Assembly: GCA_004376375.1 (NCBI GenBank)
Contig: SOJX01000152.1
Coordinates: 1 to 64,000 of the forward strand
Length of the DNA stretch: 64,000 nucleotides
DNA from: Planctomycetota bacterium
Lineage (GTDB): Bacteria; Planctomycetota; E44-bin39
Direction of reading: 5' to 3'
Shown here: positions 25,598-35,800 of the stretch, piece after piece
How the letters are laid out: the number at the start of each line of letters is the position of its first letter
How positions within the stretch are numbered: the first letter of the stretch is position 1
Position numbers and translations under genes: made by a program
Notes under the pieces: model-generated
Seen by the model: the letters and a program-made list of their open reading frames with translations, nothing else
What the model was told of the DNA's origin: nothing
The model's database searches: none

Positions 25598-26590
25598 ATG
25601 TTGAGCATTACGGCCTCGCGAATGAGCACAAACGCGGTTATTCTTGTTATTCTGAGTCTGATGGCGGTAGCAGCCGGCTGTGGCAACGGTGATGGAGCCA
25701 GTTTTGTACAACTGCCCGGCACCGGAACCGGCACCAATACCGGCACCGGAACGGGAACCTGGCCCCCGACGCCGCCGGGCCCGGGGCTGGTCTATTACGG
25801 CGACGAGTGGCTCACGCCCGAAGATATGGCGGCGAAGCGCGATGTCGACCGCGCCGCGCTCGGCTGGGACTTCGAGTACAAGATGGCGTCCGAGCATTAC
25901 ATGATATACTCGTCCGCGACGCTCGAGCGGACCTATCTTATTGGCGCCGTGGCCGAAGCGCTGTATACTGCATACTCCGACTTCTTCAGCCCCCATTTTT
26001 CGCTTGCCTCGGACCATCCGTATCTCAAGGTGAAGCTGTTCAGGGACCGCGCAGAGTTCAGGGAGATAGCACTGTCCGGCGGAGGATGGGCAGAGGGTTA
26101 CTACGACGGCGTGTACTGCAACATGTATTACGACGATGCAGGCCCCAACCCGTACCACTGGTTCCTGCACGAGGCGACGCACCAGCTCAACTACGAGGTG
26201 GCGAATTTCAGCGTCTATCAGTGGGCGGACGAAGGTATTGCCTGTTATTTCGGCACCAGCGCGTATGAGAGCGACAAGCTGATTCCCGGTAAGATTGACA
26301 AATTCTCCTACCCCGTATGGTGGCTGCCCGCGTACCGGGGCGGCTCGACAATACACCTCAGGAATATCGTCAGCGGCCAGGGCGGGCCCGACATCAACTC
26401 GTATTTCAACTTATATTACCTCGAATGGTGGAGCCTTTCGCATTTCCTGTTCCATTATGACAACGGCCGTTACAAGCAGGGCTACATGGAAGTAATCAAT
26501 GCAGGCGCCTCGCTCAGCACCTTCGAGCAGCACATCGGAAACATCGACGCGATCCACGCCGAATGGGAGGCATACTTCAACTCACTCTAG
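25598..26590 (+). CDS. Gly-Thr-linker lipoprotein, HExxH peptidase-like (peptidase MA/DUF1570-like)
   Basis: A 330-residue lipoprotein (lipobox VAAGC) with a short Gly-Thr linker (about 38-50) and a gluzincin-like domain. WFLHEATHQLNYE holds HExxH, and about 15 residues later WADEGIACYFG supplies the usual downstream glutamate. This pattern matches peptidase-MA/DUF1570 proteins, so a secreted zinc peptidase is likely. It differs from the HExxH-EEY-CxC family elsewhere in the window. The start at 25598 is chosen because GGAGG lies seven bases upstream; a frame from 25541 has no ribosome-binding site. It is probably in the EBP1-side operon, though the 164-bp gap before it could hold its own promoter. 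Confidence 0.8.
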   Translation: MLSITASRMSTNAVILVILSLMAVAAGCGNGDGASFVQLPGTGTGTNTGTGTGTWPPTPPGPGLVYYGDEWLTPEDMAAKRDVDRAALGWDFEYKMASEHYMIYSSATLERTYLIGAVAEALYTAYSDFFSPHFSLASDHPYLKVKLFRDRAEFREIALSGGGWAEGYYDGVYCNMYYDDAGPNPYHWFLHEATHQLNYEVANFSVYQWADEGIACYFGTSAYESDKLIPGKIDKFSYPVWWLPAYRGGSTIHLRNIVSGQGGPDINSYFNLYYLEWWSLSHFLFHYDNGRYKQGYMEVINAGASLSTFEQHIGNIDAIHAEWEAYFNSL

Positions 26591-26620
26591 CATTTAATGT
26601 ATATAAGGAAAAATAATATA

Positions 26621-26740
26621 ATGACAACAAAAGTAAATACGGCAGTTACGGTGCTGCTTGTAGTCCTTGTGGTCCTCTTTGGCATTAAAGCTTCGGGAGA
26701 GGCTCTCCAATTCGTACAACGGGTCGCGTGTGCCGGGTAA
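26621..26740 (+). CDS. Small exported peptide or gene remnant, 39 residues
   Basis: ATG with AAGGA upstream, a strong hydrophobic segment (VTVLLVVLVVLFGI) and a short tail, KASGEALQFVQRVACAG. The final 17 codons lie in a 62-bp sequence repeated at 28107-28168, where the frame KASGEALQFLQRVACAG is kept without a signal segment. It may be a real micro-peptide or the stub left by a recombination event around the 26859-28016 gene. Confidence 0.35.
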   Translation: MTTKVNTAVTVLLVVLVVLFGIKASGEALQFVQRVACAG

Positions 26741-26748
26741 GAAGGTTA
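26687..26748 (+). repeat. 62-bp direct repeat, left copy
   Basis: Begins AAAGCTTCGGGAGAGG and ends GTAAGAAGGTTA. It matches 28107-28168 with two substitutions and no indels. The pair brackets the 26859-28016 lipoprotein gene. Confidence 0.9.
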
Positions 26749-26858
26749 CCGGCCGCAAAAAGGAGGTTGTGATGAAGAACTGTTCGGGGGCGTCCGTCTT
26801 GCACTGCACAGGCGGGGCATGCAAGCCTAATCATAGCCGCGTACGAGGGAGGTGTCTG

Positions 26859-28016
26859 ATGAAAAGGCTGTTATGTGTTGCACTTGTAGTGGCAGCGGCT
26901 TTCGTTTCGACGGGCTGCAAGAAGAAGAAGAATTACTTCTTTTCGCCGGGAGCGGGAACGGGCCCGGGCGCGCCGGTGTTTACGCAGATTTCAGCCGATG
27001 GCGGCCGAGTGGCGTGGTACAAAGGGCCGGCCGCCCACGAGCTTATCGCCTTCGACGCCGTTACCGACGATGTCTTCAAGAATACCAGCATCTTCACGAT
27101 GCAGCCGGACGGCAGCGCCCTGCAGAACGTTACTCTCACAAACATCGATGTGCCTGCCGGCTTCGTCGGCCAGCCCGAATGGCATCCCGACGGGGACCAT
27201 ATCATTTTCCAGGCCGAGAACGCCAACGCGTCCCATACTGTATATACCCATGTCTCATTCGGAATAAACAACGACCTCTGGATTATCAACAAGGATGGAA
27301 GCGGGGCGGAGAAGATCTGGGAAACCCCGCTCCATCACGGTGCGCTGCATCCCCACTTCAACGACAACGGCACGATCCTTATCTGGTCCGAGCGGATCGC
27401 CACGGGCGTTCAGCTTTTTCCGCTCTGGCTCACGCCCGGCGGCGAGAACCCGTGGGCCGGCTGGCAGATTCATATCGCCGACTATGACGGAAACGCCTCG
27501 GGGACCGCGAAACTGACGAATCACCGTACCATTTTCGGGGCGGGGCTGCCGGAGGACCGTGGTGGCTTTGAGACCCACGGATTTGTCGACGGCGATACGA
27601 TTATCTTTTCCCGCACGCTGGACGGCCAGGCATATGTCGACGATGTCTTCACGTCAAAACTCGACGGGAGCGGTCTGACGAATCTCACCAACAGTCCCGC
27701 CACCTGGGACGAGCACGGCCTGTATTCCCCGTCCGGTGCGACCCTTGCCTTCAACTCCAGCCGGTTCGACGCGAGCTGGGTGGCACCGTCGAGCAATGCG
27801 AGCACTCTCAAGCTTGAGCTCTATCTTCAGAAAGGCGCCGACATTATCAAACTTACGGATTTCAACGGGGCTGCGCCGGCAGGTGTCCGCTACCTGACTT
27901 CGGATTTCGAATGGGACAGGACCGGCTCGAGGCTGGTGCTTCAGGCCGCGCCCGTTGATTCTTCCGGCGCATTGCCGGTTGAGATATGGGTGGTGAGTTT
28001 CCCGTCTCCCCAATAG
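26859..28016 (+). CDS. PD40/TolB-like beta-propeller lipoprotein
   Basis: A 385-residue lipoprotein (lipobox VSTGC followed by Lys-rich KKKK) with a very short GAGTGPG linker. The globular part is a six-bladed TolB-like propeller with PD40-type repeats: IFTMQPDGSALQNVTLT, PEWHPDGDHIIFQ, DLWIINKDGSGAEKIW, VFTSKLDGSGLTNLT and SDFEWDRTGSRLVLQ. Such proteins usually bind partners or substrates at the cell envelope; no enzyme motif is seen. GGGAGG six bases upstream fixes the ATG at 26859, since a longer frame from 26667 runs through the repeat and lacks a signal sequence at its front. A hairpin terminator follows. Confidence 0.83.
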   Translation: MKRLLCVALVVAAAFVSTGCKKKKNYFFSPGAGTGPGAPVFTQISADGGRVAWYKGPAAHELIAFDAVTDDVFKNTSIFTMQPDGSALQNVTLTNIDVPAGFVGQPEWHPDGDHIIFQAENANASHTVYTHVSFGINNDLWIINKDGSGAEKIWETPLHHGALHPHFNDNGTILIWSERIATGVQLFPLWLTPGGENPWAGWQIHIADYDGNASGTAKLTNHRTIFGAGLPEDRGGFETHGFVDGDTIIFSRTLDGQAYVDDVFTSKLDGSGLTNLTNSPATWDEHGLYSPSGATLAFNSSRFDASWVAPSSNASTLKLELYLQKGADIIKLTDFNGAAPAGVRYLTSDFEWDRTGSRLVLQAAPVDSSGALPVEIWVVSFPSPQ

Positions 28017-28077
28017 GGCGATGATTACGGAATACAATAAGGGAACCTCTAATAATACCTTTTGACCTCGTCACTCG

Positions 28078-28103
28078 GCGCCTCGTAGGCGCGCTTCTCT
28101 TTC
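28078..28103 (+). terminator. Probable rho-independent terminator of the EBP1-side operon
   Basis: GCGCCT (28078-28083), loop CGT, AGGCGC (28087-28092), followed by GCTTCTCTTT. The six-pair GC stem and T-rich tail fit an intrinsic terminator 60 bp after the propeller gene. Confidence 0.55.
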
Positions 28104-28106
28104 AGG

Positions 28107-28168
28107 AAAGCTTCGGGAGAGGCCCTCCAATTCCTACAACGGGTCGCGTGTGCCGGGTAAGAAGGTTA
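28107..28168 (+). repeat. 62-bp direct repeat, right copy
   Basis: Partner of 26687-26748 (two mismatches), starting just past the terminator hairpin. The two copies are 1.4 kb apart and frame one gene, as left by duplication or by insertion through homologous recombination. Confidence 0.9.
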
Positions 28169-28232
28169 TTGGCAAGATTCAAGGCCAGTGATTGCTTATC
28201 GTGGAATTTCGGGCAATTATATTTTCATTTTA

Positions 28233-30995
28233 TCAAGCTCTGTGGAATCGAGTGAAGAACTCGGCGAATTCTTTTGCAACAGGAAGAACTCCATGGTGTT
28301 GATGTGCCGCCTGAGCAATAATAGAGAAGTTTGTCTGAGTAGAACGATAACTGAATTGGCGTAAGTAAAGGCGCCGACCCGCCTCCACCATTTCGCGATG
28401 ATTCTCGGGCTGTTTGAAGATATCCAGTACGGTGTTTTTCAAAGCTTCCAAATTCCCATATTCCACCAGGCGAAGGTAACCCTGTCGTCCAAGGTCACCG
28501 AGGTCTGAAATGTCATTTGCAATCACCGGCACTTTCATGGCAAAGGCATCAGTGATCTTATAGGGCATTTGATAGTGGCTTGGTTTATTATTGGGGTTGA
28601 GCCAAAGAATGACCGCGTCTGAAGCATAATTAATCCGGGCAATATTATTTCGCCCCTGGGGCGGTAATATTGTTATTTCTCCTTTATATTTCTCTTCCAG
28701 GTCTTTTTGATCCGAAGTTGGAAGCGAACTTACGAAAAGCGCCCGGTAGGGAGGCCCGCCCAACGTGCGTATTAATTCAACAATATATCGAATTCCTTTA
28801 TGCCTTCGTAATAGACCTGCAAAAAGAATCACCTTTTCCCCGGGAGCTATGCCCAGTTCCATGCGAATTGAATCTCTGTCGTATGCGTCAGGATTAAAAT
28901 ATTTCTCGTCTTTAGGGTTACGCAAACAAAATGTGCGATTGCCGTAACGTGTATCCAGGTTTTTATTATGCGTAACTATCAAGGGCATTTTCTGGGCGCA
29001 ATTTTCCATTATTCGCGACCAAATCTGTGAGCGCGGATTGAGCAGTTCAGGATCACTGCAATCAACATCGTCCAGGCTGACACCTTCCTGTTGCTCCGTA
29101 TGAATCGGCTGCTCTATCATTGTTTCCAGGTCGTTTACTTCGAGCGCGACAGGCGTGCCAAAACGGTTGTTTGCCAACAGGGCCAGACCCAGGCTGGGGA
29201 AGCGTGGTTTTATACAGTATATGATATCTGCATCACCGGCCTTTTCCAGGGCGTAATTGAAATCGTTATTGAATTCGGGGAATTTCGCGCCTGAGAAATA
29301 GAAGGTTTCAAAGTCCGGAGTAACGTCGGCATACGGCTCGAAAATTGGCGTATTAAAAAAACGAAATCCGACAAGACGGACCTTATATTTACCCGTCTGG
29401 TGCAAGGCTTCCGCGACATTATAGGCTTTTGAAAAGTGGTTTCGGCATATGTCCCACGATATAACGGTTATCTTTCCCGGCTGTTCATGTGTATCCTTAT
29501 ATGGTAAACCTTGTGAAAAATAATTCGATGCGTTTTGCCGGACTCGTTTGATAACCGCGGAGTGATCGATATCTTTTGCAGTGCTGATCTGGTCCCATTT
29601 TTTATTGCGCCTGCAAATTGCGAGAAAAGTATTTATATAAAGCGGGTCACGAATATAAGTGTATTTGAGCGCCAGATCCCAGTCCTGTAATCGAGGAAGG
29701 TCCTCAGTGAATCCACCAAGAATTTGATTGATGTATTTACGGTGTGTAAATGCATTCAGGTCAATATAGTTTTTTTCATGTAATCGCTCAAAGTTGTACT
29801 CCTGTCCGTTATATCCTTTTAGCTGCCAGTTTTCAGACGCATCCTCCGCTGGCTCCACGTCAATAAACTTTGCATAGGCACAATAGCATCCCGCGTGGCG
29901 AATGAGACGTCCAATCATGATGTGAAGGTATGCGGGATGCCACAGGTTGTCCGTATCAAGGTATGCGACGTACGCACCTTTGGCATGTGCAAGTCCTGAA
30001 TTTCGCGCCTTTGCCGCGCCCCCATGCTCAAATCTGAAGTAACGAATGCGGGAATCATTCTGTGCAGCGATTATTTCCCCTGTATTATCTTCACTCCCGT
30101 CATCGCAGATAAGAAGTTCCCAGTTCTGCCATGTCTGTTCCTTAATGCTATCGATAGCTTCTTCGATTATAGCAGCCCGGTTAAAGGTCGCCATGATAAT
30201 ACTGACCAGAGGTTCATCCGTTCTTTCGATATTCTGCCTTAACAGGTCCGGCACAGAGCGCTTGTTTGCCTCCAGGACTGCACGCATACTGGAAACATTC
30301 TTATGGTGTTCAAGAAGTTTAAGAATGAACGTTTCATATACACCATCATTTTTCCCGTCTAATGCTTCAATAATCTTATCCCTGTGTTGAGATAGTATCG
30401 GGTCCATTGAATCAATTATAGGCTGTCTTTCCGAGTGGGAGGAAATCGTTGAGAGTGCCGGTATCCATTTCTTATAACGCTTCATAACTTCATCGGAATC
30501 CACTGTCGGCATTCGAAAATCTCTTTTCTTCAATTTCAAAGCGCCCAGAGTAAAACGTAGAAAAAGCCCCAGCCGCCACCAGATGCTTTTTCGCATTCGC
30601 GTGATTTGATCGTTGAATTGCATGAGAATTTCTTCCGCGTCACTTCTATCCTTTTTCAAATCATCAAACGAAGTTTGCGGCTTTTCCGAGCGTTTATACA
30701 TATCTATTTCAAGGTGTTCCCAATGGTCCATCAGCTTGAGAGATTGATCGAAGGGTGTAACCTTCAGTGATCTTATCATAAGTAATTTTGATATAATCCT
30801 TCTCGAGGCAAGCAGGATACGCCACCACCAGTGGTCGTTCATTCTGGTGGCAGATTCGAATAGAATGCCGATCCAACCGCTTAGCGTATTCAAGTCCTGT
30901 CTGTGGGCATTACGGCCGGCTTGATTGACGTTTTCAAGCATATTAAAACGACAAGCTTTGAAGAAATTGACAACATTGATTATACGCGCTCTCAT
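28233..30995 (-). CDS. Two-headed glycosyltransferase (GT2 + GT4), surface glycan synthesis
   Basis: A 920-residue protein. A charged, partly amphipathic N-terminal region (1-260) is followed by a GT-A, family-2 domain (about 265-490): VSIIMATFNRAAIIEEAIDS, then DDGSEDNT, and the DxD-type motif in AYLDTDNLWHP near residue 344. A GT-B, family-4-like domain follows (about 505-900): ITVISWDIC, GEKVILFAGLLRRHKG and the GxxxPVIAND segment. It would add two sugars in sequence on the cytoplasmic side. It faces away from the ABC exporter operon but clearly belongs to the same glycan locus. The start is uncertain: neither 30995 nor the next ATG (MLENV) has a strong ribosome-binding site. Confidence 0.85.
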   Translation of the reverse strand: MRARIINVVNFFKACRFNMLENVNQAGRNAHRQDLNTLSGWIGILFESATRMNDHWWWRILLASRRIISKLLMIRSLKVTPFDQSLKLMDHWEHLEIDMYKRSEKPQTSFDDLKKDRSDAEEILMQFNDQITRMRKSIWWRLGLFLRFTLGALKLKKRDFRMPTVDSDEVMKRYKKWIPALSTISSHSERQPIIDSMDPILSQHRDKIIEALDGKNDGVYETFILKLLEHHKNVSSMRAVLEANKRSVPDLLRQNIERTDEPLVSIIMATFNRAAIIEEAIDSIKEQTWQNWELLICDDGSEDNTGEIIAAQNDSRIRYFRFEHGGAAKARNSGLAHAKGAYVAYLDTDNLWHPAYLHIMIGRLIRHAGCYCAYAKFIDVEPAEDASENWQLKGYNGQEYNFERLHEKNYIDLNAFTHRKYINQILGGFTEDLPRLQDWDLALKYTYIRDPLYINTFLAICRRNKKWDQISTAKDIDHSAVIKRVRQNASNYFSQGLPYKDTHEQPGKITVISWDICRNHFSKAYNVAEALHQTGKYKVRLVGFRFFNTPIFEPYADVTPDFETFYFSGAKFPEFNNDFNYALEKAGDADIIYCIKPRFPSLGLALLANNRFGTPVALEVNDLETMIEQPIHTEQQEGVSLDDVDCSDPELLNPRSQIWSRIMENCAQKMPLIVTHNKNLDTRYGNRTFCLRNPKDEKYFNPDAYDRDSIRMELGIAPGEKVILFAGLLRRHKGIRYIVELIRTLGGPPYRALFVSSLPTSDQKDLEEKYKGEITILPPQGRNNIARINYASDAVILWLNPNNKPSHYQMPYKITDAFAMKVPVIANDISDLGDLGRQGYLRLVEYGNLEALKNTVLDIFKQPENHREMVEAGRRLYLRQFSYRSTQTNFSIIAQAAHQHHGVLPVAKEFAEFFTRFHRA

Positions 30996-31126
30996 TGAGA
31001 ATTACGTTCGCCTTATTATACATGCAATTAAATGGTTGTCCAGTGCGCCTTTTTACATTACGATGAAGCAACGGAGGGCAATTCTGCTTTTGAGGACTCG
31101 GACATTCCCGAAAAGCCTGAAATATC

Positions 31127-31154
31127 TTGAATATATTCTATTTTTTTATATACT
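31127..31154 (+). promoter_or_regulatory. Possible sigma70 promoter of the ABC exporter operon
   Basis: TTGAAT (31127-31132), 16-bp AT-rich spacer, TATACT (31149-31154), about 30 bp upstream of the GTG start at 31186. It probably drives the exporter and the glycosyltransferase genes to about 41.5 kb. Confidence 0.5.
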
Positions 31155-31185
31155 GCTGTTTTGCAGCGTTTAGGGGAGCCGGGTT

Positions 31186-31980
31186 GTGATTTTGCGCAAC
31201 TTCTTCAAAGATATGAAATCCCTGCCAAAATATAAATGCCTGATCAGGAATCTGGTATCCCGGGATCTTACACTTAAATACCGGGCTTCCATCATGGGTT
31301 ATCTCTGGTCTATGTTAAATCCGCTGATGTTGATTATTACTTATATCATAGCGTTTAAATACATATTAGGGATGAGAAGCATATCCCGGTCCCAGATAAT
31401 AGTAGGGGTTGTTCTCTGGACGTTTTGCGCGACCGCCATGATGTCTTCTGTCAAGGCGATACTTACCAGCGCGCCGCTTCTTCAAAAGGTGACTTTTCCC
31501 AGGGTAATTCCAGTGATTTCCACCCAGATTTTTTGCCTGATTCAGCATTTGATAGTCTATCCTGTTCTGTTCATTACATTGCTGGTTCTAAAAAAATTCC
31601 CCAATTTCAACTGGCTTTATGTTTTTCTGATACTTATCCTGTTAAATATTATGCTGTTCGGAATGGGGCTTTTTCTTTCCACTGTAAATATTTTCTATCG
31701 TGATGTTGAGCATTTCCTTGCAATTGCCATCAGGATTCTTTTCTGGTTCACTCCTATCGTATATAATATCAGCATTTTGAGTGAGCGCAGATTCCTCAAG
31801 TATATTATCGCATATACTCCGTTCAGCCCTTTTGTCCGAAGCATGACGGCCGTTTTATGTGATGGACACCCTATTCCCGTTGAATGTGGCATCCAGATGG
31901 TCTCATATTCCGTTGCGGCTCTTGGTGTCGGCATAGTCTGTTTTTACTCCTTTCAGCACAGGTTTGTTGAGGCGATTTAA
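31186..31980 (+). CDS. ABC-2 polysaccharide export permease (Wzm/KpsM type)
   Basis: A 264-residue membrane protein with six predicted helices and the ABC-2 transporter pattern: RNLVSRDLTLKYRASIMGYLWSML near the front, then LFGMGLFLSTVNIFYRDVEHF and WFTPIVYNIS. It forms the channel that moves a lipid-linked glycan or capsule chain across the inner membrane with the ATPase that starts 13 bp downstream. GTG start with GGGGAG upstream. The presence of this pair implies an ABC-dependent (not Wzx/Wzy) export route. Confidence 0.92.
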   Translation: MILRNFFKDMKSLPKYKCLIRNLVSRDLTLKYRASIMGYLWSMLNPLMLIITYIIAFKYILGMRSISRSQIIVGVVLWTFCATAMMSSVKAILTSAPLLQKVTFPRVIPVISTQIFCLIQHLIVYPVLFITLLVLKKFPNFNWLYVFLILILLNIMLFGMGLFLSTVNIFYRDVEHFLAIAIRILFWFTPIVYNISILSERRFLKYIIAYTPFSPFVRSMTAVLCDGHPIPVECGIQMVSYSVAALGVGIVCFYSFQHRFVEAI

Positions 31981-31992
31981 GGTAATTTTGTT

Positions 31993-32805
31993 ATGACGGA
32001 TAACGGCGATATACTTGTCGAGCATCTGTGCAAAGATTATATTCTTCAGTATAATCGTGCCATGACACTTAAATCCAGGTTTGTAGGTATTTTCAATCGC
32101 CGTTACCGCACAACTAAAACGATTTTCAGAGCCCTTGACGATATAAATTTCAGAATTCCCAACGGTATCAGCCTTGGCGTTATGGGGCACAATGGCTCTG
32201 GTAAGAGTACATTACTAAAGCTGCTTGCAGGAATCCTGATCCCCACCAGCGGGAAAATCAAAGTTCCTGATGACGCTTACATTGGAACGATGATCCAGCT
32301 CGGAGTCGGGTTTTCACCGGAATTGACTGGTCTGGAAAATGTCTACCTCAGTGCTTCGCTATACGGGTATCAACGGAAGGAAATCGACAAGAAGGTGGAA
32401 GAAATTATCGAATTTGCGGAGTTATCCAGCTTTATTGATGTACCGGTAAAGAATTATTCTTCCGGTATGCAGGCCCGCCTGGGGTTTTCAGTGATGATCA
32501 TTATGGATATGGATATCCTTCTGATTGACGAAGTTTTTGCAGCAGGCGACCTGTCGTTTCAGGAGAAAAGCAAGGCAAAGATGATGGAGTTCAAAGAAGC
32601 AAACAAGACCATCGTTTTTGTCTCCCACAGCGCCAAGGCCCTCGACGAATTCTGTGATTATGTCTGCCTTCTCTATAAGGGGAAGATGGTCGGCATCGGG
32701 GTCCCTAAAGACGTTAACGAGCAATATGTCGCACTTACACACAAAAGAACCACTTTTGAGGAAGCTCAAACATCCTTGGCTGTTCCGGAAGCGCTTCTGG
32801 TTTAG
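31993..32805 (+). CDS. ABC polysaccharide export ATPase (Wzt/KpsT type)
   Basis: A 270-residue ATP-binding subunit. Walker A is GHNGSGKST (65-73), the signature is YSSGMQARL (about 156-164) and Walker B is ILLIDEVFAAGD (175-186), followed by VFVSHSA. It lacks the long C-terminal carbohydrate-binding extension of O-antigen Wzt proteins, which suggests a KpsT-like, capsule-style exporter or a chain end recognised by another protein. It is coupled to the permease gene upstream by a 12-bp gap. Confidence 0.93.
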   Translation: MTDNGDILVEHLCKDYILQYNRAMTLKSRFVGIFNRRYRTTKTIFRALDDINFRIPNGISLGVMGHNGSGKSTLLKLLAGILIPTSGKIKVPDDAYIGTMIQLGVGFSPELTGLENVYLSASLYGYQRKEIDKKVEEIIEFAELSSFIDVPVKNYSSGMQARLGFSVMIIMDMDILLIDEVFAAGDLSFQEKSKAKMMEFKEANKTIVFVSHSAKALDEFCDYVCLLYKGKMVGIGVPKDVNEQYVALTHKRTTFEEAQTSLAVPEALLV

Positions 32806-32858
32806 GAAAACAGGATAGGAAGTCTGGGAACAAGTCACTACTTTCCAGGATTATTCTT

Positions 32859-35800
32859 ATGAATTCTTTGAATGGACATGAGGACAATTCGGTATTTTTA
32901 CATGATCGTATAAACGATGCCTATTATGGGAAACTTGGCAAAGAGCTGATGGACTCGACTCGAAAAAGGCTAAATTGGATCTGTCAGCAGGTGTCGGGTA
33001 ACCGGATTCTGGATGTTGGCTGCAGTCAGGGGATTACCAGTATTCTCTTGGGCCGTGAGGAGAAAAGTGTATTGGGGCTTGACGTGGATGCCTCGGTTAT
33101 TAATGACGCCAGGAATCATTTGAACGATGAAGAAGCTATTGTTCAGAAAAATGTGGAATTTTACTGTGCTGATTTTCTTAGCTATAACTTCGAGGATAAT
33201 AAATTCGAAACAATTCTAATCACGGAAGTATTAGAGCACCTTCAATGTCCCGAAGAATTCATCAGCCAGGCGCACCGCTTATTGGTGCAGGGTGGTCGAT
33301 TAATTATAACAGTTCCATTCGGTATCAATGATTTTCCGGATCATAAGCATACATTTTATCTGCTAGGCCCTTATAGCATTATATATCCATATTTCAGTAT
33401 TGATTCTGTATGTTTCCTGGGTAAATGGATTGGCTTTGCATCAACTGCCCGCGATAGTGTAGTTCATCCAAAAAAGCAACATCTGCAGATCCCGGAAGAA
33501 ATTCTAAGTTCGTTTGAAGCAAATCTTGCCAGTGTAGAGAATGAATATCATCAGATGTTGAAGGAAACAAGAAAAAGGCTCGATAAAGCAAATATTAAAT
33601 ATCGTGAGCTTTCCAGCAATATCGACAGCTACAAGCGGGCCGCGGCCAAGTCGAGTGAAGAAGCAGCCAAGCCGAGTGAGGAAGCGAAAAAATTGAAAGA
33701 GCGACAGGCTGAGCTTCTCCAACAGATTGAGGAAGCAAATACAAAAAACACTGAATTGCGGAATGAAAAAAAGAAGATTGAAGAAAAACTGCTGCACCTC
33801 AGGAAACAGCACGCGGCACTCAGGAAGAATGCTGCAGATACTACCAAGGCCCTTTCTTTGACGACCCGGGAGAAACGAGCGGCTATTTCCGAGATTATTG
33901 CATTACGCGAGTCATTGGCCTACAGGACAGGCGTGGTTCTAAGAAATGCGTTATCATCCTTCTCGGGTTTCTGTTCTCTTCCAGGGGATCTGCTCGGTAT
34001 TGTCAAGGAATACTATCATGCACGGCGGGCCAAAAAGGATAAGCAACGCAGTGTGAGAAAGCCAACTGTGCGGGATGCGTTGTCGTGTTCGCTAAAGGTA
34101 AAACGTTATGTGAAGCATAAACAGACTGATGTGGAAACACTCAAAGAACTGAAAATAGCGTGCATAATGGATACCTTCTCCTTTGTTTCCTTTTCGCCGG
34201 AAGCAAACTTCCTGCAGTTGACGCCACAAGACTGGGAAGATGAGATGCGAAGCTTCATGCCAGACCTGCTTTTTGTGGAGTCGGCCTGGCGCGGGAAGGA
34301 TGATCTTTGGCATAACCTGCTTTCAGCTCATTGTGCACCATTACTGAAAATTATCGCGTGGTGTAATGAGAAGCATATCCCTACTGCATTCTGGAATAAA
34401 GAGGATCCCGTCCATTTTAATACATTTATCAACCTTGCTGCTCATTTTGATTATATCTTTACAACCGATATAGATTGCTTAGGCGGTTATAAGCATGCAC
34501 TTGGCCATGATCGAGTCTTTCTGCTGCCGTTCGCCGCGCAACCTGCCTTGACAAATCCTGTTGAAAAGTATGAGCGTAAGAATGCTTTTTGTTTCGCCGG
34601 AGCCTATTATGTCCGGTATCCTGAACGGGCCAATGACCTGAGTACATTCATTGATTATCTTTCAGACAATTGGAAGTTTGAAATCTATGATCGGAATTAT
34701 GGCAAGGATGACGAAAACTATGCATTCCCGCCCGAGTATGAACCATATATTATCGGGACGCTCCCCTTTGATGAAATCGACAAGGCCTATAAAGGTTACG
34801 AGTTTGCCGTCAATATGAACTCAATTAAACAATCCCAGACCATGTTTGCCCGGAGAGTCTGTGAGCTCATGGCTTCAAACACACTTGCGGTAAGTAATTA
34901 TTCGCATGCTGTCCGCATGCTGTTTGGTGATCTTGTCGTTTGTACCGATGATGGAGAGTATCTGGTTTCCAAAGTGAAAGGAATCACCGATAATCAGGTT
35001 CATTTACGCAAGCACAAACTGGCAGCGCTCCGTAAAGTCCTGTCCGAGCATACATATGAATGCCGCCTGCGTTATGTCGCCAACGAGGTCTTCGACGGGA
35101 AATTCCATTTGTCGCTGCCACTGGTTTGCGGAATTGCCTTCGTGAAAAACGAGGAAGAACTGAATAAGATTCAACTGGCATATGTCAGGCAGACCTATCC
35201 GGCGAAAGCTCTGCATGTGTTCTGTGCAGATGAAAACCTTTTGAATACAACGGTTGCTGAAGGAGTCGCTCTGCACGGGCAAACGGAGACGGAAAGTCTG
35301 GCGCCGACGCTGCTTTCCAGTGGCGCTGAATGGTATACTGTGTTCTTTCCCAAGGACTATTACGGGGAAAACTTTCTGCAGGATATTATGCTGGCAAGAT
35401 GTTACTGTGACGCCCGAATCATCGGCAAAGCGGCTCATTATGATTCGGTGTCCAAAAGCAAGGAACCGACTCTTCTGAATGACAAACTTCGCTATCGTGA
35501 GACTGGTGAGCTCCCGATACGCGCTTCGGTTTTTCATCGTGAGATACTGGAAAATGAGTTTGAAAAACTGAATCCGGCCGATTGGGAATCGCATCTTCTG
35601 CGTGGCCGCTGTTTTTCTGTCGATGAATTCAATTACTGCAAGAACTCGAGTGAACCTGTTGAGCTTGTCAATGATCTGGATTCGCTGGATTGCGGTATTG
35701 ACATGCCGGAATTGCTCGATAAAGCGAAAAAGGCTCAGCCTTGCCAAAGCATATGTGGTGCGGGCACAGTCATTACCGGAAAGCAACTGGCGGAAATCTT

